Below are positions 12,001 through 23,248 of a stretch of DNA of 64,000 bases, in pieces. Position 1 is the first letter of the stretch; each line of letters opens with the position of its first letter. A program made the translations under genes and the position numbers. The notes beneath the pieces were generated by a model. It had not been told where the DNA came from. It worked only from the letters and a program-made list of their open reading frames with translations, and ran no database searches. This stretch comes from Xiphias gladius (Eukaryota > Chordata > Actinopteri > Istiophoriformes > Xiphiidae), in NCBI RefSeq assembly GCF_016859285.1, contig NC_053414.1:2772017-2836016 (forward strand). Reading direction: 5' to 3'.

Positions 12001-15000
12001 TATCTGCAGATTTCAAAGGCTGGAGCAAAAGAAACGACTAAAAGGATTTTTCAAGTATCAAAATAGTTGCCGGTTATTTTTGCGTTAATCGTCTAATCAT
12101 TGCAGCTTTAGTCCACACCGGTGTTTTTGTATTTTTTTGGACCAAATGTAGTTAATCCTCTTCCAAAGCTTTCCACCTGTTTTAAAGCTGGAATCTGTCT
12201 AATCTCTTTTTGGGTAAAAATATCCTTTTTTTAATGTCTGTCTGTGAGCTGCCGCTCTGTTTGGCCGCTCGCTACCTTTCTGGCCGACAGTGCAGATAAA
12301 GTCCGTTCAAACCAGAGTAACCTCTGAGACAGACGTCAGTTAGTGGTCACTGAAACGTCACAAAATCGAAGCCACTTCGAAGTCACAAGTCACCGCATGT
12401 CACTGAAGTGTGTGTAGTGTGTATCTGGTTTAAGGACGTTTTCTTTCTGCCAGATGGCACAACCGGGGATGCCGTGTCTGTTGTAGTTTGAACATTGTGC
12501 AAGATTCAGTGTTGTCACTTTATTTTATTATATGGTCAAACAATATGTACGAAAATATGTGACACACAGGCTTGTTTACTCCTGGGTCTGTGCTAAACAG
12601 GCTGTAACAAAGAACAGCAGTTAGAAGAATTAGAAAGATAAAGATTAAGGATAAAAATTCAAAGCTAAAAACGATACATTTCAGAAATGTACATTGCATA
12701 GTGCGTGGGTGGGTTGTGCAAGTTTTCAATACATATAAAAATGCATTATTAAAATGTGAATTGTACATGTACCTCTGGTTGCCGTAGAGACGCAGACGTG
12801 CAGAGAGTTCATGATTCGGGTTGGTTCTCTGACGTCCAGGCAGCTGGTGGTTTTCTGGTCATTTCTGACTGGAAGCCTGTTCACTGAGACCTTGGTGGAC
12901 ACGGCGAATCCATAACATCACAAAAGTGATGGTAACGTAGACTGAAAAGCCTTGGACTGGAGGATGAACTGATTACAGTTCGGTGGTCAAAGGTCAAAGG
13001 TCAAGACCACTGGGACATCACAGTGTTCTGCAAATCCGCCTAATACGGTTTATTAAATTCCTTCAAAGTCTTCACTACATATATTAGACGAGTTTGGACA
13101 GATGTGGATGTAAAGAACTTGATTGGTTGGTGGAGGCGTAGAAGTGCGAGACGATAATTGTAGTTCATGATTTAAGCAAATTTTTGAGGTTAGGATCCTT
13201 TTTTTTTTTACGCTGCTTTAAAGAATTTGCGTTTAATTTCCAAGCTTTTGGTCTGTGTACTGAAGAAAAAGATCACTACAGTGTCAGCGTCAGAAAGAAA
13301 CCTCATGCTTCAGGAGTGATTGGCCTCAATGGTCCCTGAAGGGCCTCGATTCACTTCACTTTTTCCAGCAAATACATTCAATCCACAGATCTTCCTTTGT
13401 CCCGAGGGGACACTGAGTCAGTCCAGCAGCAACAAACAGAGGTCAGATGAAAGTTTGGAAGGAGTGCAGCGTTAAAGACATAAATCTCACGGACCTCAGT
13501 TCATTATCATTTGTGTTTAATTCCCTCAAAGGGTCCGTTAATGCATCAACGTGTCTCAAACCGTCATCTCAGAAAAAATGCGGCGTCTTGATCTCACGCT
13601 GTAAAACCCACAGCTACATACATTCCTCACAGAGCAGCCCGAGGCTCTGAGGCGCCATCGTCCGTCAACCTTCTTACCTGCATCACAGACGGAGAAAAGT
13701 TTTTCTTTTCCACGGGACCTGTGTACTGGCAGTTTTCTGCTGTGAGTGTAATAGAAAATCGTCTGCAGGTTTCCAATGACTGAGTCCGCGTCAGACTCTA
13801 GGAGGCATCCGGAGTTGTGCGATGAATAGCTGCTGGATCGTAGCGCTACGATGTAAATCTACTTCTTTGTCTTTGTTTTTTCTTCCTTACAGTATTCTCC
13901 TGCATTGCTGTACATGATGTCGTGACAGTTACTGACATTTGAATTTCAATCTGGTTGAAATGCGTTGACAGTCCATATTTTATACACACAAACCAAAATG
14001 GTACCAGTCATCTCGCTCACAGAAAGAAAAAAAAAAAGGCCAAAATGTTGAACTGTTACTCTGCTAACACGGCAACCTTCAGCAGGCAGCGCAGGTCGCC
14101 CGGTAATCGCGGGGTCGGTGGCTCTGTGGCTCCCCCTGTCGAAGTGTCCATGAGCAAGACACCGAACCAAACTGCTCCCAAAGGTTAGGCTAGCACTTTG
14201 CACGGCAGCCACCATCGCTGTGCGAATGAGTGGCGAATTGTCAAGCGCTTTGAACAAAAGCTCTGTATAGATGTCCATTTACCAGTCGTTTCACCGGTGC
14301 AAGTCCCTTTGTCAGAAGGACAAGACACGTTAACCTCAGTTCTTCATTTAAAGAGAAACATACACTGATGAGCTAAGACATTATGGACCCCTACCTAATA
14401 TGTTGGTCCTCCGCATGCGGCCAGAACGCAACCGCCCTGCTGAGGCATGGACTCTCCAAGACCTACTGCAGTTTATTGGTTCGTCCTCTTCTTGTTTCGA
14501 TCTTTAGACCCACCTGAACCCGTGCTTCATTCAGTCGTCCCTTGGCGACGACCCTCGACCTCTGCAGAAAGATTCCTGGTACCCTCTTCATCACGGAGAC
14601 CTCTTCTCTCTGCTGCCGGGGCAGTTCATTTACAAGGTGGTGGCTGTGGGTGGAGAAGAGAGCACTCTCAGGTACTAACATGTCAGAAAATGCTCTTTTC
14701 CATGTCCATACATCGTGTCAGGATCAAAAGATGAATCTCATTTACTGCAATTTCTCCCGATAATTAAATCCAGACGGATGACGGCTGCTCTCCACGTGTT
14801 AATTAAAGTCTGATCTTTTATCTTTACAAGCAGGACTGCGTGGGGGTAAGTGGGGCCACTTTGAGTGTTATTTGTTGACTCCATTGTCCTGACGCTAGCG
14901 CTCTGTTTGAAGTTTAGATCAAAAAGATGGGAGAGGACACTCATGCAGATGTTACCACCGTTCAAACGAGCTGAAACTCATGTAAAATTCATCCTCAAAT

Positions 15001-18000
15001 TCCAGCTTGTATTTGAGCAGCAGCATTAAGTTTGAATTTCTGACCCATTTCACGCATGGTCCTTCTGAGGAAACCCTCTCCGATGTTTAGGAGTTTTAAA
15101 AGCGAACTTTAATTGTTTAATTGTCATTTCTTTTTGTAAAATGTCACTCCCCTTGGAAACAGTCAGATATTTGAAGAAGAGGAACTTGCCGGTTCTCCCG
15201 AGCCACATGTGGAACCGGACCGTGGACAGACTCCACCTCGCGAGGACTCAACAGGAGCAGCTCCGTCGAACGGCGAGGAGGACAGCGGTCCCAACAGAAG
15301 TTTAAGTCAGGTTTGAAGACTCGGAACTAGACCTTTATCAGTAGGGAATCAGCGCTGGTCTGAACTTTGAGCAATCTTTCCGTTACACCTTTATGTATTA
15401 TGTTTAAACAGACATAGTGAAAACCACCATTGAAAGTTCCCAGAGCCCAAGTTGATGTCCAAGACTCAAATATATCAATGAAGATAAACAATTTGTAGAT
15501 GATCAAAGTTGTAGCTGATTGATTTTATATGAATATTTTGTTAATGGACGTATTTGAATCACCGAATGAACTGGTAATGTGGGTGACAGTCAAACGAAGA
15601 CTCCGACAAACAAATGTGTGTCTTCAGGAAATTTGAACAAGCAGGCTTGACACGCTGTTGAACTGAGCAACCAATCACAGGCCGGACCCAACCTGCAGGC
15701 AGCCAATCATCAAGCTGTTTTCTCTTTGGTTTCATACAGCGAGACTCAGCACGTGCAAAGGAAGTGGAGGATGATCGCGGTGACGTCGCTCCGTCTGTGA
15801 TCAAGGAAAGAGTTTTACCTGCGTGGATGATGTCGGCTGCAGCAGCTTCACACGGTTCTTCCTCCAGCCCGAAAGGTACCATGACAACGAGGAAAGAGTT
15901 TATCGACAATGAGGACCAATTCTGAGCAGATGCGTTTTTGGGTATGGTGCAGCAACAACCTTGGACAGATGCAAGACCAGAAAATTAAACAGTTTTACAA
16001 TCTGACATAATGTGCTGATTTCCCCAAGTTGTCTAGAGACTCCTGCTGTTTTCATGTCTGGTAATCCTCTCAGAAAGATGCTTAAGGTGGAGTTCTTCGA
16101 CCAGGCACCGCCTCCTCCCAATAACACACACTTTGACAAACTGCAGTCAGCCATGTCTCCCTGCAGAACCCCTCCACGTTAAATCTGTGATTATTTTTAC
16201 CAGGTTCGGTTTGTACCAATATCCTCCATGATCCGGTTGGTTCATGGAGACAACAGCTGCTCTTCTTTCAGAGAAACACTAACTTCTGTTAACTGACAGT
16301 TCTCAGCAAACAGCCAATCGAACAGCGGCGTGGTAACAGGTAGTCAGCCCCACCTGGCATCGAGTTTGTTCCATCTGCAAAGACTCTGGACATGTGTGTT
16401 GTTGTTGCAGTTTTGACCTTAAACCGTAGAATAAAGATAAATAACAGCAGCAGCCGAGGATTTTTTAATGTCCTGCATTAATCCAGAAAAGCCGATTACC
16501 ACTAAAACCCACACTTTTTCCTGCAGCCAACAGGTGGAGCTTTGCCCCAAATCACCTGTCAGCTCTGTTCCTGAGAAAAGTTCTCTGTGGACTCAGCTGC
16601 ACTAGTACTGGATTTAGTCCTTTTCAAACACGTCTGTCCATTATGGACAATTAAGGCATTCTTAAGTATGTCAGTCTGTCCTGCACACACAGCAGGTTTA
16701 AGATCTACCCACAGGTTTTCAGTGGTGTTCAGGTCTGGAGGGGGAGGTGGCGGCCGTTCCAAAAGCGGTTCACGGTGGACGTCGAGGTCTGCTCTGGATC
16801 CCTCTATCAGTGTTTCCTGTGCCACTGGCTGCCACACAAGCCCAAAGCAGAACATTCAACCCCTCGTGTTCAACTGTCGGAAAAGATTTTCATCGAGTGC
16901 TGCTTCTTTTTGTCCCCAGACACACGTTTGGTGACTGTGGCCGAGGAGCTCAGTTTGACCTCCATGTGTCCACAGCTTTTGATTTTCTAGACGTTGCTCC
17001 GCAGGCCTCAGGTGCTGATTTTGTGATGAGGTGGCAGTTGAGGCATCAGTTAGCTGCGTTTTCAGATCCTCAGCCAGCTGCTCAGAGGAGCACATGGTTG
17101 TTGAGTGTTACCACAGGGTTGGAAGAGTCCCAGGATTTACCGTCAGCTGATGACTCCTAATGACATTTCTCCACCTTACGAGTCAATGAGTCAGTTGAGG
17201 CCTAAGATGAGTTAATGAAGTTTTACAGGACTGTTTTACATATAGAAGGGTGTCCCAGCATTTGCACAGGCCACAATTACTGTGTCATTTTTTCTTTTCT
17301 TTAAGTTGACGGATTAAAAAGTTGGATGAAGGCATCATCTTGAATGTCCGCTTGCTGTGGGGGTTGGATTTCCCTCTTTTACCTTCAAAACTCAAGTAAA
17401 CTTCTGGATACACCTGCATTTGGGTCGACTGCCGGCATAGATTGTTAAACAGTGAGGGAGTGAACTGTGCACTAGGAAGGTTGGTTGGTCTCTGACTTCC
17501 AGATACACAGTTTTTTCAGTTTTGAAGCCAAAAGTATAGAATTTTCCATAATGCTGGTTATAGAACTTCCCTTCAGAACCCTGGTGCTGTGGTACATCTT
17601 CAGTTCCAGTCTGCCATGCAGCGCTAACTCGGAAGAATGAGAGCCGAGCGATAAAGTCTGTTTTCAGGCGATGTTATCCGGGGCCGCTGGGAGCCGGGGC
17701 GCCGCCAGAACACTTCTCACTTCAGACGCTTGTTGACCTTAAACAGCAGCTGAACCGACTGTCGGACAGTCTGAGGGCGTCGCCTTTTAACGGAAAGGTT
17801 GAACGGGTTGACCGCCGTGATGTTTAACTGGCGTTGAATGAATGAGGTGTAACACTGTGGGATGTTCTCTGATAATCACAGCAGATAGTAGAGGCTGATA
17901 AAGATCCTCAGCCTGTGTGTGTGTGAGAAAGTGCTGAACAGCCACTTTTTCCTCCTGAGTGCTGCTGTTTGAGTGTTTACCCTGGAGGGAGCAGCGAGCC

Positions 18001-21000
18001 CTGCCTTGTCGGACGGACCCTCGGTGACTAATCACCGCGTCGTTTCTCCGTCCATCCGCTCTGTAATGCACTTGAGAGCTGAGCTTAACCGGGCAGAGTG
18101 GATGGATGGAAGAGTTCCAGTTTCCTGCAGAGAAACCTGCTGTGCTGTTGTCGTCGTCTTCATTTTAAACAGAAGGAACAAGTTTGTTCGGAGTTAAACG
18201 ACAGATGTGCTCACGGTCACAAAGTGATGTCAGTGTTGTCACATGGTGAGTTTGACTTCACAGAAGAGCAATTTCATTGGATCAATCTTCTCCACCACAT
18301 TTTAGGGGGAAATATTGCACTTTTTCCTGCGCTGCATTTATCTGACAGCTGCAGTTACTGGTTACTTTTTCAGATTGAGATTCTACATCATAAAACTTAG
18401 GGCTTGTTTGAGGGTTTCTGGCTCGTCAGCGTTTAGTTGTGTCTCCGTGTCACGTTTCAGATGTCTCAGAGTTGTTAACGTTTCCACCCAACCGACATTT
18501 TTCCTCTAAACTCGCATGGTTTCGTTTCAGTAACTGTTGAAATGATCCAATATTGTAGAAAAGAAATGAACAATTAGGGAAAAGTCTGAAAACTGAATCC
18601 GCATCAGTGAATCAGAAAATGATTTTCACTGTTGCACTGGTATTTTTACTTCAGTAATGGATCTGAGTTCCTCTTCCACCGCTGCAAGTTGGATAAAAGG
18701 AATCAATATGTGGCCGTTCGATTAAAAGTTTTGAGAATTACATAACGTTTACTATTCTGATTCACATGATGCTGCTAGTATCGATTTTTAGCAGATTTAC
18801 TTGGATGAAATTCGACATTTTTAATGAATGTTTTTAACATTTGAGGAAAGGATTTCTCCTCTCTTATTCACATGGAGTAATTGTGTCACTGTTTGCTGGT
18901 TCACATTTTAATAACAGCGCCGCTCAGCTCTGTTTCCGTCACTAACATGGTCACGTTTACGTCAACATTACGTGTTTATATCATTAAGGTAAAGGGATGA
19001 TGTTTACGGTCGTGATTCTGACGTCAACGTGTCAGAAGATTCCTGTGGCTGCCTCCGTCTCTGAAGACGATACTGTCTCTCTGTTTCAGTTCAGTCGGCC
19101 GTGAGGACAGGTCAAGCAGCTGCAGGAGCATCCACCAGCACTAAACGAGCGGCAGCCAAACAGACCACGCCCACTGCCGCCCCCTCACCTGAGGAGGCGG
19201 GGCTTAGTGAGGAGGAGGAGGCGAGGCCGAGGAAGAGGAGGAGGAAGACGGCCGATGAAGAAGAAGCTCGGTCCAAAACAGCTGAGTACAGTTGTCAGCG
19301 AGTAGCCGGTGTTGTTATAGTGCGCTTTGGTATTGTTACTATGTGGGGGTTTGTTTGTTTTTTTGCCTCCTTTCCATCTAATCTGAGTGAATAGCAACAA
19401 AATGCTGTAAAATGCTGCCTTTAGTCTGTTGATTGAGCCGCGTAGTTCGGTTCTAATTACAGGACGTTCTCCGACTGGTTTTTCAGTTACTTCAGTTAGT
19501 TTATTACTGACCTTCAGATGAATTTCCATCAAAGAAATTGCTCCATTTAAACCCCGGTGAATATTTATTACTCATTCGTTTATTATTTGGAACTTCTATT
19601 CTTTATTTATGCTGAATTGTGGGTTTGTTTGTGGACACATTTCACATTTTGCATGTTAAACTCAGCTGCTGTCCTCTGAATAAAAGTCTCAAGGTTGTGT
19701 TAGCGTAGCATTTCTAAAATAAGTGGACGTGTACAATCTGATGATTCTTTTACTTGGAATTAGAACCAAAATATTTGGTTCCTTCCAGGAAACGTGGAAA
19801 TCTGTAACATGGAAATCACAGATCCGTAAAATGACAATTAAACGTGTTACCAAAAGGTCAAACATTCTGTAGGTGTGGCTTCTCAAAAGTGGAGATTTGA
19901 AGCGTTTTCTGGGGGTTTATTTCAGAAATGGAATATTCTGTGTGATCGGTGTTTTCCTTTATAAATGAAATAATTGAATTCCTACTCTACAGTTTCATTA
20001 ATATAGAAAGTAATTGGTAGTTACAGCCCAGGGCTTTAAAGACCCATTAAAATGTGTGTTCCTTTTGTTTTCCTTTCAGGACGTTCGTTCAGAGGAAACC
20101 AAAGTCGGGTATCAGAGTGGATCCAACAGGTCTGAGATCAGCGACGAGTCTGACAACTTCACCGTGGAGGTGGAAGAGGAGGGAAAAGCAGGGGAGATGT
20201 CCACGGCTGACAGAACCACCAGGACACGAGCGTCCGACATCAGCGAATCTGAGAGGGAGGACAAGAGGTCGAAAAATGGACGACAGACGGCTAAACGAGC
20301 AGAGTCTGTCGGGTCCAACAGTGGCTCTGCATCCGTCCCCGCTCGGTCCAAACCTCGACCCAGAACGCCGTGTTCATACGGGAAGGACTGCTACAGGTGC
20401 GTTTACCTCTGCAAATACAACCGCTGGGCTTCTACAGAGCGAAAAAAAAGGAAGTGAAAGGACGACCGTGAAATGACTTTCACTTTGATGTGACCCCTTT
20501 TCCAAGGAAGACGAGATGAGGTTCACTGGAGCTGATGAGCACGAGCGCGAGACAAAGTCTGACTCGGGTCCAGAAGCTTCTCGGAGCAGCTGCCTGATGT
20601 CAGAGCCCGACGCTCTCCGCTTCCTTCCTTCTCAAAATGAGATAAAGGATTATTTCAAAAACATAACACAGCTGCAAACAAAATGATCGACCGAGACCTT
20701 GATAAACGGTTCAGAGAAAAGTTTAATAATACATATTTGAGTGAGACATAATGCTGAGCTCACAAATAGTACTTAAGGTAAATTCTTCCCAACGTCAGTA
20801 TTTTGTCGAACATCATTTGTTCCTCTGACCCCTCTCTCTTGGAGTTTTAGCCCATTCCTCCCGCTCACTAATATCCTTACTAATCCCACCAAAGATTTTC
20901 GGTGGGGTTGAAATGTGGGGACGTTCCAGGGACGATTCCTGAACCAAGCTTCGGTCGACTCGGACGTACGCTTGGGATCGTGGTCCTGATGAATTTACGC

Positions 21001-23214
21001 ACTTCTCTTTCAAAGAATGCACGAGTCCAGTTTACAGCAGCAAAACACCCCCCCACCAGGACGGACCCTCGTCCACGCTTCACTGGTGGGAAGGTGTTCT
21101 TCTCGTCGCAGGCGTTGCCCCTCTTACGCCAGACTTAATGCTGATCCTGGTGTCCAAAGAGTTCCAGTTTAGTCTCATTGCTCCTAGAGCTGCGCAGGAA
21201 CAACCCGTACAGTGATCGTCGGAGGGTTGTTTTCAGTCGAAACGCCGCTTTAGTTCCTCGTTCCTTTTTGATATGAAAATAAATCAACCTGTGGTTCACG
21301 GTAACTGTGTTACTGCAGCTTGTTGCATCTCACCATGCGACCGCCCGCAGCATCCAAACCCTGTACATTAACTGTGTTTCTAAGATGAAACCATCGGGCT
21401 GTATGTCCCACATCCGGCCTTGTTTTTAGGTCACCTGCCCGACTTGACTTTCTGATATCTTTGCCACACTGCTGCGAGAACCGGCGTTCTTAGTTTCAGC
21501 ATTAAAGTAAGCCAGAGATCAGCCGAACCTCCGCTGTTTGGCTTCAAGTGAAGTGCACATAATGAGGGAGCAGCAGGGAAACGTCGTGCACGAATGGCCT
21601 GACAGGGCAGACTGAAGACCTCTCATCACCTCCCTGTTTGTTTGTTTTCCCAGGAAGAACCCGGTCCATTTTCAGGAGTGCAGTCACCCCGGTGACACCG
21701 ATTACGAGGAGGAGGAGGAGGAGGAGGTGGAGAAGGCAGACCGGCCTGAGTGCCCCTACGGCACCGACTGCTACAGGTCGGGCATCACAGCGCTGTCATT
21801 ATTACTGCCAGATGAAAGGGAGTGATCGAAAGGTATGATGGGAAACCTGATGACTGACACCTGAAGATCCGTGAGACAAAATTCACTGAAAAACAAGATG
21901 CTGCTCCTTAGTGCAAAAGATGGAGCAGTTAAATCAGCTCCTGTTGGCGGGGAATATGTTTAATAATCAGGAGCCGCGATGCACAGATGCATGGACGCGG
22001 CAGGTCATTTCATAAGACTTTGCGTTAAAACAACAATTCATTCATTTGTGTGTCTTTAACTTTAGGGTTTAGGTTTTTGTGAAGCTCAAACCGGTGCCTC
22101 GCTTTGCTTCGCCGCTCCTCATTAAAAAAGAAATGAGCTCTAACGTGTTAATCAGTCGGATTTAGAGGAGCAGGTTCCCTTCGGACAGAGCCAGGCTAGC
22201 TCTTTTCCCCGTTCCCAGTCTTTATGCTAAGCTAAGCTAACCAGCTGCTGGCTGTAGCCTCATATTGAACCGACTAACACGAGTGGTACCGGTCTCATCA
22301 TCTTACTCTCTGCCAGAGACCGATCAGCCTCTATGAAAAGTTGAATGATGAGACTGTGGTTTGTCCTGTGGTGTCAAAAATGAGCAACTGCGGCCTTTAG
22401 CCGCCAGCGTGGGTTTAACCTGCGTCACTGCGTCGCTCTGAACGTGCCAGTCATCCGGTTTACCGCTGGAGCAAAACCTCGCAAACACACACCGGTCAGT
22501 GACTTTGACTTTGTTTCCCTCACAGGAAAAATCCTCTTCACCGGAAAGAATACAAACACACAAAGAAACCAGGTAGGCCTTGTTTCTCCTGTTTGTCAAC
22601 ATCTGAACACTGACTCGAATGAACAGTGAGAGCAGTAGGAGGTGGCATACAGCACCCAGTAAAGATATACAGTATGTCAGAGATGTTTTCATCATGTCAG
22701 GGGATCACAGCTTCTTTAAAAGGCTTCGTTATACAAATCTGATAAAAGCTTTCATAGTTTTAGAGAAGGGCTTAGTTTGTATGTGGACGCCAGAACAGAG
22801 TTCCACGTAGGCCGGTCCAGTTCTTCCCCACGAAGCCGGGAAAACCGTTTCTTTACGGAGCTGGTTTTTATTCACATCTCCCACTGCGTTGCAGCTGCAC
22901 TGTCCTTTTTATTTCGGCCTGTTTTTATCTTCTATCTTACCTCGCTCTGTTAATCTTATTTAAATGTGTCCAGCCTTTCTTTTCTCATGAATGCCTTTGA
23001 ATTGCCTTGTTGTTGAAGGTTGCGATGCAAAGAAACTTGGGCTGTTGCGTCCAAGTGGAATGTAAAAAATCAAATATATATCAAAATTCCAGTGTATCTT
23101 CAGATTTAAAGCACCAGAAGCCGAGCGAGATGTTTAACCACAGTATCGCAAACAAATGTTGGAAACACATGGAATTTCGCTGTACTGGAAATGTCCCAGT
23201 AAAAAACCCATTCA

Positions 23215-23248
<34 letters not shown>

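Noticed and set aside
16747-17160. 137-codon open frame on the plus strand
   Set aside because: It runs antisense through a Tc1-like remnant, so the open frame is a by-product of the transposon.
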